A DNA stretch of 64,000 nt from an uncultured Allomuricauda sp. GTDB taxonomy: Bacteria > Bacteroidota > Bacteroidia > Flavobacteriales > Flavobacteriaceae. The position numbers and the translations under genes were made by a program. Under the pieces are notes generated by a model. It searched no databases, was not told the DNA's origin, and saw only the letters and a list, made by a program, of their open reading frames with translations. Location: contig NZ_CAMYIC010000020.1 of NCBI RefSeq assembly GCF_947258355.1, positions 56,420-120,419 on the forward strand, in the 5' to 3' direction. Positions 24,145 to 36,482 of the stretch are shown here, in pieces. Each line of letters begins with the position of its first letter. The stretch's first letter is position 1.

Positions 24145-25821
24145 ATGAAAACAAGCAACTTTATAGTTTCGATTTTGGCATTGTGCATGATCAGTTTTAC
24201 TTATGGTCAACGTAGAAAAAAGAACGATGCAGAAGCTCAGCCAGCATCCATTGCCCAAACACCGAAATTGGTAGTGGGCATTGTGGTAGATCAAATGAGG
24301 TATGACTACTTGACGCGGTTTTGGAACCAATATGGAGAAGGAGGTTTTAAAAGATTGGTAAACGAAGGATTTAATTGTAAAAACAATCATTTTAACTACG
24401 CACCGACCAGTACTGGACCTGGGCATACCTCTGTTTATACAGGAACAACCCCTTCCATGCACGGAATCATAGGGAATGATTGGTTCGATAAGGAATCTGG
24501 CGAAGAGGTATACTGCGCAGGTGATGACAGCTATGCTTCGTTAGGAACTACCTCAGATGCTGGACAAATGTCACCGCATAGGATGCTTACAACCACTATT
24601 ACCGATCAATTGCGTTTGCACACCCAAAAGAGGGGTAAAGTGATTGGTGTGGCCTTGAAGGATAGAGGCGCCATTTTACCCGCGGGCCACACTGCCAATG
24701 CAGCTTATTGGTTTGAAGGTGGAGAAACAGGAAATTGGATAACCAGTTCCTATTACATGGATGAACTGCCACAATGGGTGGTGGATTTCAATGCTTCCGA
24801 TAAAGTTGAATCATATAAGAAACCGTGGAATACCCTAAAACCTATTGAAACGTATGTGGAAAGTGGATTGGATGGCAATAATTATGAAGGCATACAGAAG
24901 GGTGAAACCACAAATACTTTTCCACATAATTTTCCGGCCATTTGGGAGCAAAATGGACAATTTGATCTCTTGAGAAGAAGTCCTTTTGGAAATAGCATTA
25001 CTGCAGACTTTGCATTAGCAGCATTGGAAGCTGAAGATTTAGGAGCCGATACCATAACCGATTTTTTGGCCATCAGTTTTTCCAGTACAGATTACGTAGG
25101 CCATTTTTATGGAGTGAACTCCAAGGAAGTGGAAGATACCTACATTAGGCTTGATCGAGATTTGGCCCGAATTTTTTCCACTTTGGACGCGAAAGTCGGC
25201 GAAGGGGAATACACGGTTTTTCTAACGGCCGATCATGCGGCCATTAATGTACCATCCTATTTAATGGACTCCAAAATTCCTGCAGGTTATTTGGATATGG
25301 ATGGTATGAAAACAAAGTTTGGTGAGTTTCTTCAGTATAAGTACGGGACTACAGATGTAGTGCGGGACCTTTCCAATTATCAATTGTTCTTGGATTATAA
25401 GATTCTGGCCAATTTGGATATTGATTTGGATGATGCCCAAGAGGATATTGCGAAAGAACTATTGTCTTACGAAGGTATTGGGCAAGTCTACACGGCAAAT
25501 CAAATGTGGAAAAACGAATATAAGGAGGGTATTCCATATATTTTACAGAATGGTTACAACCAGAAGCGCTCGGGAGATGTTCTACTTGTACCCAATGTAG
25601 GTTACATCTCGTACAGCCGAACAGGTTCCACCCATGGTTCCGCTCAAATTTACGACACCCACGTGCCATTGTTGCTGTACGGAAAAGGAATCAAGCAAGG
25701 AAGTACGGTGAACCGTACCGAGATTCCTGATATTGCCCCCACCATTGCAGCTTTGCTGGGCATTGCATTCCCGAATGGGGCTACGGGACAACCGATTGGG
25801 GAGGTTTTGGAGTTTGATTAA
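24145..25821 (+). CDS. pafA: PafA-like alkaline phosphatase
   Basis: 558 residues. Secreted phosphate-irrepressible alkaline phosphatase of the type first described in Flavobacteriaceae; hydrolyses phosphomonoesters in the periplasm. Signal peptide 1-21 (ends TYGQ). Metal ligands and catalytic parts: DQMRYDYL (Asp49), nucleophile Thr90 in APTSTGPGH, Asn111 in GNDW, and the PafA-specific Lys172/Arg174 pair in ALKDRGA; the second metal site is in SSTDYVGHFYG and LTADHAA. The spacing between Thr, Asn and Lys/Arg agrees with PafA. The stop is 4 bp from the stop of the convergent repeat protein, and I see no terminator in between. Confidence 0.88.
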   Translation: MKTSNFIVSILALCMISFTYGQRRKKNDAEAQPASIAQTPKLVVGIVVDQMRYDYLTRFWNQYGEGGFKRLVNEGFNCKNNHFNYAPTSTGPGHTSVYTGTTPSMHGIIGNDWFDKESGEEVYCAGDDSYASLGTTSDAGQMSPHRMLTTTITDQLRLHTQKRGKVIGVALKDRGAILPAGHTANAAYWFEGGETGNWITSSYYMDELPQWVVDFNASDKVESYKKPWNTLKPIETYVESGLDGNNYEGIQKGETTNTFPHNFPAIWEQNGQFDLLRRSPFGNSITADFALAALEAEDLGADTITDFLAISFSSTDYVGHFYGVNSKEVEDTYIRLDRDLARIFSTLDAKVGEGEYTVFLTADHAAINVPSYLMDSKIPAGYLDMDGMKTKFGEFLQYKYGTTDVVRDLSNYQLFLDYKILANLDIDLDDAQEDIAKELLSYEGIGQVYTANQMWKNEYKEGIPYILQNGYNQKRSGDVLLVPNVGYISYSRTGSTHGSAQIYDTHVPLLLYGKGIKQGSTVNRTEIPDIAPTIAALLGIAFPNGATGQPIGEVLEFD

Positions 25822-25825
25822 GTTA

Positions 25826-28846
<3,021 letters not shown>

Positions 28847-29121
28847 ATGTTTTTTTATGATGAATCCTTTTTTGATGTTGGGTTTTACATCGGGAAATCC
28901 ATTACCTTAATTTTGTGGTTATGCCTTTGTTGCGCTTTCTAATAAAGTTAGGTGTAGTTTGTATTTGAAACTCCTGGAATTGATGGATGCCCTTTTTCAA
29001 TTGATAAAAGACCTTTTAGTGTTAAGATTGTAGTTTTACTGCGTAAAGACTGTAAGGGTATTCGCTTACTTTGATAAATAAGTGTTTGTTAAAAATTTAA
29101 AAATCAATTACTTGGAAAAAG

Positions 29122-29967
29122 CTATTTGATTTTTGAAATGATTCCTTTCCACCTATAGCTACGGATAAATTTTCCCTCCTTTTTGGAAACGAAGTGAGAT
29201 TGTTGTTGAAAGAATGCTTTTAAATACCCGAAAACCACTTGAAAATATAAACTGGGATTTCTGGCCTGCCAGGCCATTTTTAATGCGGCAATTTTGGTGA
29301 GAACAATTCCATAGCGCATTTTGTACATCGCTACGCCTTTGGTTTGGTGCTTTTTGGAACTATATCCATGTCCGGTTGGGCGGAGGTGTTTTACATGAAG
29401 TTCTTGAAGTGTCAGAGTATGAAAGTCGTAGTATTTGGCCAAAAGGGTGTCTACCGTGTCCCAGCCAACCCCAGGCCGGAGACCATCGATTTTGTTGAAA
29501 CAGGCTTTGTGGTACAATTTTATTGGACCTCGGATATGATTTTTATCCGAAATGTTTTCATAGATCCATTCATCCCCTTTTTTTATGTACAAAAGACCAG
29601 AGCACATGCCTAGTTTCCAATTGGCTTGAAATTGATTCACTATCAGCTCAAAATAGTTGTTCGGTAAGATGATATCCGCATCGAACTTGCCGATCAGGTC
29701 ATATTCCGAAGTACGCTCTAAACCAAAATTAAAGGTGTCCACCACTTTTTTTCCAGGGACGTGTTCATCGGCAGATTTGCGCTGTAGTACTTTTATCCAG
29801 TTGTGTTGCTTTGTAAAGCTTTGGGCAATTTTAAATGTATCGTCCGAAGAATTGTCATCCACAACAATGAGCTCGTTGGGCAAATAGGTTTGAGCTACAA
29901 AAGAGTCCAGACAGTCTTTTAAATAAGATGCTTCATTATGGGCTGGAATAACAATACTGATTCGCAT
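29122..29967 (-). CDS. Family 2 glycosyltransferase
   Basis: 281 residues. GT-A fold: nucleotide-binding start ISIVIPAHNEASYLKDCLDS, VVDDNSSDDTF, the DXD-like motif FDADIILP (about 93-100) and an acceptor-side WDTVDTLLAKYYDF region in place of a classic ED motif. There is no membrane helix, so it works on the cytosolic face. It ends a minus-strand set with the methyltransferase (37 bp gap) and the KAS III gene. Donor and acceptor unknown. The C-terminal basic stretch (KKEGKFIRSYRWKG) could bind the membrane. Confidence 0.88.
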   Translation of the reverse strand: MRISIVIPAHNEASYLKDCLDSFVAQTYLPNELIVVDDNSSDDTFKIAQSFTKQHNWIKVLQRKSADEHVPGKKVVDTFNFGLERTSEYDLIGKFDADIILPNNYFELIVNQFQANWKLGMCSGLLYIKKGDEWIYENISDKNHIRGPIKLYHKACFNKIDGLRPGVGWDTVDTLLAKYYDFHTLTLQELHVKHLRPTGHGYSSKKHQTKGVAMYKMRYGIVLTKIAALKMAWQARNPSLYFQVVFGYLKAFFQQQSHFVSKKEGKFIRSYRWKGIISKIK

Positions 29968-30004
29968 TTGCTAAAATTCCAAAAAACTGGGCACTTATCC
30001 CAAA

Positions 30005-30532
30005 TTACTTTTGGGTCCTTTCCGCATAAACAATATAGTACCTGTTCGTGAAATATCTTAGAATAGGCCGTATACCAATTTTTTTGGTTGGATTTGTCCA
30101 TTTGGCAGAATCTATAATGGTCCAACCAGCTTTTTCCATAAGCCAGTCAAATTGCCAATCCTCGAATTCGTGATAATGACGGTCCCAAGGGTCTGTTTTG
30201 CTTCGGTAGGCAGGTGCAAACCACAAACGCATAGGTATGCTTGCCACTATTTTTTTGGATTTAATCTCTTTCAAAACATTAAACGGGGCTACCAAATGTT
30301 CAAAAATCTCAAAGGCGGTAACTACATCCGCATCTGATTGCGCCACTTTTTCAAAGTCAATATCCAAATCTTCGCCTTGGGTGTTTTCCACTTGGTACCC
30401 GTTGGATTTCATTATTTCAGAAAAGGGGTTCTCAACTCCCAAGTCCAAAATGGATGCTGAAGTACCGATGTGCTTTTTTAGGAATTCTAGAGTGTGCTTA
30501 TAGCGCTTATTGGGAAAGTTGTTCTCGTACAT
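30005..30532 (-). CDS. Class I SAM-dependent methyltransferase-like protein
   Basis: 175 residues. Short Rossmann-type methyltransferase: motif I is SILDLGVENPF (about 27-37), with a Val-Glu instead of the usual Gly-x-Gly, motif II GEDLDIDF (about 53-60), and VVTAFEIFEHL (about 73-84) typical of the UbiE/Methyltransf_11 type. The second half (SIPMRLWFAP, WDRHYHEFEDWQFDWLMEKAGW) also fits this group. The ATG follows the KAS III stop directly (TAAATG). The altered glycine loop leaves SAM binding uncertain. Confidence 0.78.
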   Translation of the reverse strand: MYENNFPNKRYKHTLEFLKKHIGTSASILDLGVENPFSEIMKSNGYQVENTQGEDLDIDFEKVAQSDADVVTAFEIFEHLVAPFNVLKEIKSKKIVASIPMRLWFAPAYRSKTDPWDRHYHEFEDWQFDWLMEKAGWTIIDSAKWTNPTKKIGIRPILRYFTNRYYIVYAERTQK

Positions 30533-31591
30533 TTAATATTTGTATACAATGGCATTGATGTTCATGCCGGCACCAACACTTGCAAATATAACAACATCTC
30601 CCTTTTTTACTTCATGTTCCGGTAGTTTGCCTTTAAGCACCATATCATATAAAGTGGGAACAGTAGCAACTGAACTATTGCCCAAATCCTGAATGCTCAT
30701 GGGCATGATATTTTCTGGAACGGATTTCCCATAGATTTTATAGAACCGTTTGATGATGGCCTCATCCATTTTTTCATTGGCTTGATGGATGAAGATTTTC
30801 TTTACATCATCAATGCTCACGCCACTATCATCCAAACAGGAAGCCATGGCTTTCGGTACGTTTACACAAGCAAATTCATAAATTTTTCTCCCAAGCATTT
30901 TTATGTACCGGGTATCCTTGGATTCCGAAGGACTATTGGATTTGTCAAAATATAAATAATAGGCCTCCTCATTGGCATAAGTTACCGAGGCATGTGACAA
31001 TATCTCCCCATTGGGTGCATCGGCCTCCAAAATGGTAGCTCCCGCGCCATCGGAAAAAATCATACTGTCACGGTCGTGCGGGTCCACAACTCGAGAAAGG
31101 GTTTCTCCACCTATCACCAAACATTTTTTGGCCATACCACTTTTGATAAATGCAGTTGCCTGAATCATACCTTCTATCCAACCTGGACAACCGAAAATTA
31201 AGTCATAAGCAACACATTTTGGATTTTGGATCCGCAATAAATGTTTTACGCGTGTCGCCAAACTTGGTAAAGTGTCTCCTTGGATTTTTCCAGGGGTAAG
31301 GTCCCCAAAATTGTGGGCAAATATGATGTAATCCAGTTCCTCTTTATCCACTCCGGCATTTGCGATGGCTTCTTCAGCCGCCAAAAAGCCAATGTCCGAC
31401 GTTTTGAGGTCTGGTTTGGCATATCGCCGATTCGCAATACCCGTTATCGCTTCGAACTTTTCAATAATTACATTGTTCCGTTGTTCAAAGGCCGATCCAT
31501 CGGTCTCCATAAACTCATGATTCAAAAAATCTTCGTTCTTGGTTACTATGGAAGGAATATAGCTTCCGGTGCCTGTAATGCCAATTTTCAT
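30533..31591 (-). CDS. 3-oxoacyl-ACP synthase III (KAS III/FabH-like)
   Basis: 352 residues, normal for the family. Condenses an acyl-CoA or acyl-ACP with malonyl-ACP. The catalytic triad is intact: Cys135 (FGCPGW), His269 (IHQANEKM) and Asn305 (DLGNSSVAT). The GIANRRYA motif and the C-terminal VIFASVGAGMNINAIVY are also typical. The context (methyltransferase and glycosyltransferase directly downstream, no fatty-acid genes) suggests a role in a special lipid or a tailored acyl product rather than housekeeping initiation. Start: ATG preceding GITGTGSYIPS, the expected N-terminus. Confidence 0.88.
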   Translation of the reverse strand: MKIGITGTGSYIPSIVTKNEDFLNHEFMETDGSAFEQRNNVIIEKFEAITGIANRRYAKPDLKTSDIGFLAAEEAIANAGVDKEELDYIIFAHNFGDLTPGKIQGDTLPSLATRVKHLLRIQNPKCVAYDLIFGCPGWIEGMIQATAFIKSGMAKKCLVIGGETLSRVVDPHDRDSMIFSDGAGATILEADAPNGEILSHASVTYANEEAYYLYFDKSNSPSESKDTRYIKMLGRKIYEFACVNVPKAMASCLDDSGVSIDDVKKIFIHQANEKMDEAIIKRFYKIYGKSVPENIMPMSIQDLGNSSVATVPTLYDMVLKGKLPEHEVKKGDVVIFASVGAGMNINAIVYKY

Positions 31592-31703
31592 TTTATAAAG
31601 GGGTTTTTAATCAAAATCAATTTAAGATATTTAAACTTTGGGTACTATGCATGCATAACAAATGTTACAATGTTCAAAAGGTACCGTTTATATGGCTGGA
31701 AAA

Positions 31704-31744
31704 GAAAAAAGCCTTGGTCTAATTTTAGAATCAAGGCTTTTCTC
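31704..31744 (-). terminator. Intrinsic terminator of gcvP
   Basis: Stem AAAGCCTTG / CAAGGCTTT with an inner stem TCTAA/TTAGA and a T-rich tail on the minus strand, 17 bp after the gcvP stop. It separates gcvP from the KAS III gene set. Confidence 0.8.
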
Positions 31745-31761
31745 AATGTTTGTAATGGTTT

Positions 31762-34614
31762 TTAGGCTTCCATATACTCTTCGATAGGAGCACAAGTGCA
31801 CATTAAATTACGATCCCCAAACGCTTCATCCGTTCTTCTTATACTTGGCCAAAACTTGTTTTCGGCGATATATGGTAATGGAAAAGCGGCTTTTTCCCTG
31901 CTATAGGAATGATTCCATGAATCACTTGTTAACATGCCCAATGTGTGGGGAGCATTTTTCAACACATTATCCATTTCATCTGGTGAAGCTTCATCAATCT
32001 CTTCTCGAATGGACAATAACGCATCGCAAAAACGGTCCAGTTCGGCGCGGCTTTCACTTTCCGTTGGTTCTATCATCAATGTTCCTGCAACTGGGAAGGA
32101 AACTGTTGGTGCGTGGAATCCGTAATCGATAAGTCGCTTGGCGATATCGGTTACCTCTATTCCATTTGCTTTAAAGGGCCTACAGTCAATGATCATTTCG
32201 TGGGCGGCACGTCCACGCTCACCTGTGTACAATACATCGAACTTACCTTTTAAACGGTCTTTGATGTAGTTGGCATTTAGAATGGCTGCTTCTGTAGCTT
32301 TTGTAAGTCCTTCTGAACCTAACATTTTGATATAACCATAGGAAATCAAACATACCAGAGAACTTCCCCACGGTGCCGAAGAAATGGCCGTTATCGCATG
32401 TTCTCCGCCAGTGGGAATTACTGGATTCGTTGGCAAAAAAGGTTTTAATTGTTCGGCAACACAAATGGGTCCTACACCTGGTCCACCACCTCCATGCGGA
32501 ATAGCAAAAGTCTTGTGCAGGTTCAAGTGACAAACATCGGCCCCAATAGTTGCAGGATTGGTCAACCCCACTTGGGCGTTCATGTTGGCACCGTCCATAT
32601 AAACTTGTCCGCCATTATCGTGGATGAGTTTGGTAATTTGTCTAATCGATGATTCAAAGACACCATGGGTAGAAGGGTAAGTGACCATCAATGCAGCCAA
32701 ATTGTCGGCATGTTGCTCCACTTTTTCCTCCAAATCGGTCAAATCAATGTTTCCTTTTTCATCGGTTTTGGTCACAACTACTTTCATGCCGGCCATTACA
32801 GCTGAAGCTGGATTGGTTCCATGGGCTGAAGCGGGTATCAAACAAATGTTACGGTGTTCTTCACCTCTTGATTCATGGTAAGCTCTTATTACCATAAGTC
32901 CTGCATATTCTCCTTGCGCTCCCGAGTTGGGTTGAAGGGAAGTGGCAGAAAATCCTGTTATCACATTGAGTTGCTCTTCCAATGATTTTAAGACTTCCTG
33001 GTACCCTTCTGCCTGATTTAAAGGAACAAAAGGGTGGATATTACCCCATTCTCCCCAGCTCAATGGTAACATTTCCGATGCGGCATTCAACTTCATGGTG
33101 CAGCTTCCCAAAGAGATCATGGATTGGTTCAATGCCAAATCCTTGCGCTCCAATTTTTTGATATAACGCATCAACTCCGTTTCTGAGTGATAAGAGTTGA
33201 ATACCCCATGCTCCATAAATGGAGTTTTCCTTTGCAATGGATTTGGAATGACTTCTCCTAATTGAATATCGTCCAAGGCTTTTTCACCCAAATCATGCGA
33301 TTCCAAGAAGCAAGAAATCAACGTATCCAAATCAGTATTGGAAACAGCTTCGTTCAAAGATATGGACACTGTGGTGTCATCAACATAATGTAGGTTGATA
33401 TTCTTGCTTTCTGCGACCTCCTTAAGACGGCTGCTATTTTTAACTTTTACCTTAACGGTGTCAAAATAAGCACTGTTCGATTGCTCAAAACCGTAAGCTT
33501 CCAATGTTTTGGACAACTTTTTGGTATTGTTATGGACTTTGTTTGCAATAAACTTCAAACCTTCCGGTCCGTGATAAACTGCATACATACCCGCCATTAC
33601 AGCCAAGAGTACCTGGGCGGTACAAATGTTGGAGGTTGCTTTATCTCTTTTTATATGTTGCTCCCTGGTTTGGAGGGCCATACGTAAGGCCGGGTTGCCA
33701 TCAGTATCTTTGGTGATCCCGATAATTCGCCCGGGAATATTTCTTTTGTAAGCTTCTTTGGTGGCAAAGAATGCGGCGTGTGGTCCGCCATAACCCAAAG
33801 GAATCCCAAAACGTTGTGTGGTTCCCACTACGGCATCCACGCCCCATTCGCCAGGAGGGGTAAGCATTACCAAGCTCAAAATGTCGGCAGCCACCGCTAC
33901 TTTGATTTCCTTGGCCTTTGCGTTTTCCACAAAACCGGCATAGTCATGAACTTGACCATGTTTACCTGGATATTGTAGCAAAGCTCCATAGAATTCATCT
34001 GAAAAATCAAAAGACTCATGGTTTCCAATGACCAATTCTATACCTAAAGGTATAGCTCGTGTTTCCAACAAACTCAACGTTTGAGGCAACACCTCTTCGG
34101 AAACGAAGAACTTTACAACACCGTCTTTCTTTTGCTGGCGACTACGCACCTCGAACAACATGCTCATGGCCTCGGCGGCAGCGGTACTTTCATCCAAAAG
34201 AGAGGCATTGGCAATTTCCATACCTGTAAGGTCTGCGACCATGGTCTGGAAATTTAAAAGGGCCTCCAGTCTACCTTGGGCAATCTCTGCTTGGTAGGGT
34301 GTGTAGGCCGTGTACCAACCGGGATTTTCCAGAATATTTCTTTTGATCACCGATGGGGTAAGCGATTCGTGATATCCCAATCCGATATAGGTTTTAAAAA
34401 CCTTGTTTTTCTTGGCCAGTTCGCCCAAGTGGCTCAGGAACTCGTGTTCGCTGATACCTTCGGGCAGGTCCAATGGTTTTTTTAATTTGATGTCATCGGG
34501 AATGGTCTCATAAATGAGTTGTTCCATGTTTTCCACCCCAATAGTCTCGAGCATGTGGGGCAAGTCTCTCTCTGTAATGCCAATGTGTCTGGCAGCAAAA
34601 ACCTCTGTGTTCAT
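31762..34614 (-). CDS. gcvP: Glycine dehydrogenase (decarboxylating), P-protein
   Basis: 950 residues from the ATG at 34614, the usual size for the single-chain P-protein (fused α and β halves). Decarboxylates glycine with pyridoxal phosphate and loads the lipoyl H-protein of the glycine cleavage system. The N-terminus [38 protein letters not shown], and the second half with [18 protein letters not shown] and the PLP-lysine motif [19 protein letters not shown] are all present. The upstream extension of the open frame (to 34719) is rejected because the family begins here and a promoter lies inside it. The other gcv genes are not in the window. Confidence 0.96.
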   Translation of the reverse strand: MNTEVFAARHIGITERDLPHMLETIGVENMEQLIYETIPDDIKLKKPLDLPEGISEHEFLSHLGELAKKNKVFKTYIGLGYHESLTPSVIKRNILENPGWYTAYTPYQAEIAQGRLEALLNFQTMVADLTGMEIANASLLDESTAAAEAMSMLFEVRSRQQKKDGVVKFFVSEEVLPQTLSLLETRAIPLGIELVIGNHESFDFSDEFYGALLQYPGKHGQVHDYAGFVENAKAKEIKVAVAADILSLVMLTPPGEWGVDAVVGTTQRFGIPLGYGGPHAAFFATKEAYKRNIPGRIIGITKDTDGNPALRMALQTREQHIKRDKATSNICTAQVLLAVMAGMYAVYHGPEGLKFIANKVHNNTKKLSKTLEAYGFEQSNSAYFDTVKVKVKNSSRLKEVAESKNINLHYVDDTTVSISLNEAVSNTDLDTLISCFLESHDLGEKALDDIQLGEVIPNPLQRKTPFMEHGVFNSYHSETELMRYIKKLERKDLALNQSMISLGSCTMKLNAASEMLPLSWGEWGNIHPFVPLNQAEGYQEVLKSLEEQLNVITGFSATSLQPNSGAQGEYAGLMVIRAYHESRGEEHRNICLIPASAHGTNPASAVMAGMKVVVTKTDEKGNIDLTDLEEKVEQHADNLAALMVTYPSTHGVFESSIRQITKLIHDNGGQVYMDGANMNAQVGLTNPATIGADVCHLNLHKTFAIPHGGGGPGVGPICVAEQLKPFLPTNPVIPTGGEHAITAISSAPWGSSLVCLISYGYIKMLGSEGLTKATEAAILNANYIKDRLKGKFDVLYTGERGRAAHEMIIDCRPFKANGIEVTDIAKRLIDYGFHAPTVSFPVAGTLMIEPTESESRAELDRFCDALLSIREEIDEASPDEMDNVLKNAPHTLGMLTSDSWNHSYSREKAAFPLPYIAENKFWPSIRRTDEAFGDRNLMCTCAPIEEYMEA

Positions 34615-34634
34615 GTTCAATCCAATAAAGTGCA

Positions 34635-34668
34635 CAAAATTAGGGATAAATTCGATGAAAATGGTCAA
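34635..34668 (-). promoter_or_regulatory. Promoter of gcvP
   Basis: On the minus strand, TTG (34668-34666), 23 bases, then TAATTTTG (34642-34635): both elements of the Bacteroidota TTG/TAnnTTTG promoter at accepted spacing. The -7 box ends about 20 bp before the gcvP ATG. Confidence 0.6.
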
Positions 34669-34740
34669 TTTTGAATGACTCTGGGGCAAAGTTGTTAACC
34701 ACAAGTTAACCTTGAACATGGGACATCAAATTTCACCTGC

Positions 34741-35565
34741 ATGCGAACCATTAAAGCTATTTTCGACTTTTATTTGGATGCAAGTATTCACGTGGCCGTA
34801 GCGGTTATTTCGATGGCGGGGGTCACCTTTCATTTGTTAGGGAGTTCTTCGGATATCAATTTGTTGGGTTTTATCTTTTTCAGTGTAATTGTTTGTTACA
34901 ATTTCATCAAATATGGTGTGGAGGCCTACAAATACCTTATCGTGTCCAATGTATACCATAAGACTATTCAAATATTCAGCTTTATTTCCTTTGCATTCGC
35001 CATTTATTTTTTAGTGCAATTGGATAAAGAAATTTGGGTGGCGACAGTTGTTTTGGGCGTATTGTCCGCTTTATATGCGGTTCCGTTGTTGCCGCGGGCC
35101 AAAAACTTAAGGAATTTGGCAGGGCTCAAAATTTACATTGTGGCTTTTGTTTGGGCTGGTTTTTCGGTTTTGCTGCCTGTTCTGGATGCTAAAATGATTC
35201 TGGATTGGGACTTTGTCATAACCTTTATCCAACGCATGTTGTTGGTTTTGATACTTATACTGCCTTTTGAGATCAGGGATATGCAATGGGACGATAAAAG
35301 TTTGCGGACTTTGCCGCAGGTGTTGGGTGCTAAAAATACAAAGCGATTGGGAATAGGACTGACCCTTATTTTTTTCCTACTTACCTTTTTAAAGGATGAT
35401 TTACATCAACTGGAAACGACATTTAGAGCTATACTGTGCACAGTTCTTATTTTGGTATTGCTTTCAAAAAAAAGAATGGAATCCAAATATTTTGTGATGT
35501 TTTGGGTAGAAGCAATTCCTGTTTTTTGGTTTTGTTTGTTCTGGGTAACGGAAAGCTATTTTTAG
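34741..35565 (+). CDS. UbiA-like polytopic membrane protein
   Basis: 274 residues with about eight membrane helices. It resembles UbiA-superfamily prenyltransferases in size, topology and in the second aspartate motif, DMQWDDKSLRTLPQVLG (DxxxD, about 181-197). The first motif of UbiA (NDxxDxxxD in helix 2) is replaced by YNFIKYGVEAYK (about 54-65), so the metal-diphosphate site is incomplete on that side. It may be a non-enzymatic or altered-specificity member. Divergent from gcvP and convergent with the small Cys/His gene, whose stop overlaps its own. Confidence 0.65.
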   Translation: MRTIKAIFDFYLDASIHVAVAVISMAGVTFHLLGSSSDINLLGFIFFSVIVCYNFIKYGVEAYKYLIVSNVYHKTIQIFSFISFAFAIYFLVQLDKEIWVATVVLGVLSALYAVPLLPRAKNLRNLAGLKIYIVAFVWAGFSVLLPVLDAKMILDWDFVITFIQRMLLVLILILPFEIRDMQWDDKSLRTLPQVLGAKNTKRLGIGLTLIFFLLTFLKDDLHQLETTFRAILCTVLILVLLSKKRMESKYFVMFWVEAIPVFWFCLFWVTESYF

Positions 35566-35792
35566 TGTTTTTCTTCGAGGTCGCGCTTCATCTTTTTCTT
35601 GTCCTCTTCGGATAGCATTGTCAACCCAGCTCTGTCGCACAATGAGGTCAACTCGCTGTTCTTCTTTGAATATGCTTGACACACTTTACAATATGTCAAA
35701 TGGATGCGAAGTTTAAGTATATCCCACCAGCTAGCCTCCTTATATTGGGACTTGTCACAAATGCTAGATGCCTCTTTACATGAAATCTTCAT
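35562..35792 (-). CDS. Small Cys/His protein, putative zinc-finger anti-sigma-like partner
   Basis: 76 residues from the ATG at 35792; a TTG four codons upstream is also possible. It has a His-x3-Cys-x2-Cys motif (IHLTYCKVCQ) plus earlier cysteines (ISCKEAS, ICDKS), reminiscent of the ZAS zinc-binding anti-sigma domain, and a charged C-terminus. There is no membrane helix. It begins 2 bp after the stop of the ECF sigma gene, so it is very likely its partner. The anti-sigma role is inferred from motif and position. Confidence 0.65.
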   Translation of the reverse strand: MKISCKEASSICDKSQYKEASWWDILKLRIHLTYCKVCQAYSKKNSELTSLCDRAGLTMLSEEDKKKMKRDLEEKH

Positions 35793-35794
35793 AC

Positions 35795-36349
35795 CTAAAA
35801 CCAATTTTCATTTAAACAACCCATAAGCGCCGTTCTTGCTCTGTGGATCATTACCCAAAGGTTGGACGGATTTATATCCAATTCATTACAAACGTCCTCG
35901 GTGCTCATTCCCTGAATGGTTTTCAATTTAAAAACCAAAGCCTGTTTCCTTGGTAATTTTGTGATGCAATCCTGTATGGCGGAACCCAATTCTTCATTTT
36001 CAAGAACATTGTCGCCATCTTTGCTGTAGGGGTCGGCCACCTGCTGTTCCAACCAATCTCCCTCTGTATCGGAATCTGAGCTATAGTTCATGCGAACTTC
36101 AGCTTTTCCTTTTTTTGAATTTATTTTCCGGTAATGGTCGATTACCTTTCTTTTCAGGATGGATACCAGCCAAGTGCGCTCGGCGGCATCTCCCTTAAAA
36201 TTTTTAGCCGAGTTGAGACCTGCGAAAAAGGTTTCCTGAACCAAGTCCTTTGCAATTTCCGCATCGCTTACACGAGAAACCGCATAGTTGAACAAGTAAT
36301 CAGCGTATAGGTCTACCCAATTGTCCGGTTGAAGTTTGTGTTTGGCCAT
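35795..36349 (-). CDS. ECF-type RNA polymerase sigma factor
   Basis: 184 residues from the ATG at 36349; the open frame reaches 36442, but a promoter and the family N-terminus place the start here. Region 2: ADYLFNYAVSRVSDAEIAKDLVQETFFAGL and RTWLVSILKRKVIDHYRK; region 4: LPRKQALVFKLKTIQGMSTEDVCNELDINPSNLWVMIHRART. Both are typical of group 4 (ECF) sigma factors. Between them lies an acidic linker of about 45 residues. The small Cys/His gene follows within 2 bp. The regulon is unknown. Confidence 0.9.
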   Translation of the reverse strand: MAKHKLQPDNWVDLYADYLFNYAVSRVSDAEIAKDLVQETFFAGLNSAKNFKGDAAERTWLVSILKRKVIDHYRKINSKKGKAEVRMNYSSDSDTEGDWLEQQVADPYSKDGDNVLENEELGSAIQDCITKLPRKQALVFKLKTIQGMSTEDVCNELDINPSNLWVMIHRARTALMGCLNENWF

Positions 36350-36366
36350 TATTCCTTTCGAATTAC

Positions 36367-36399
36367 CAAATATAGTCGTTTTTGGACATATAATTTCAA
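36367..36399 (-). promoter_or_regulatory. Promoter of the ECF sigma operon
   Basis: On the minus strand, TTG (36399-36397), 22 bases, then TATATTTG (36374-36367), an exact match to the housekeeping TTG/TAnnTTTG promoter, 17 bp before the ATG. Confidence 0.6.
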
Positions 36400-36482
36400 G
36401 GTTGAAAATGGGTTGGACGAATAAATCAAGTGATGCTAACAAAAAACCTGGGCATTAACCCTTTTTTAGCGTTTGAAAGCTG

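Noticed and set aside
34615..34719. N-terminal extension of GcvP by 35 residues
   Set aside because: The family N-terminus begins at 34614, and a promoter with good TTG and TAnnTTTG elements lies within the extension.
34615..34740. Glycine riboswitch ahead of gcvP
   Set aside because: The interval between the divergent genes is only 126 bp and shows a promoter but no recognisable riboswitch core.
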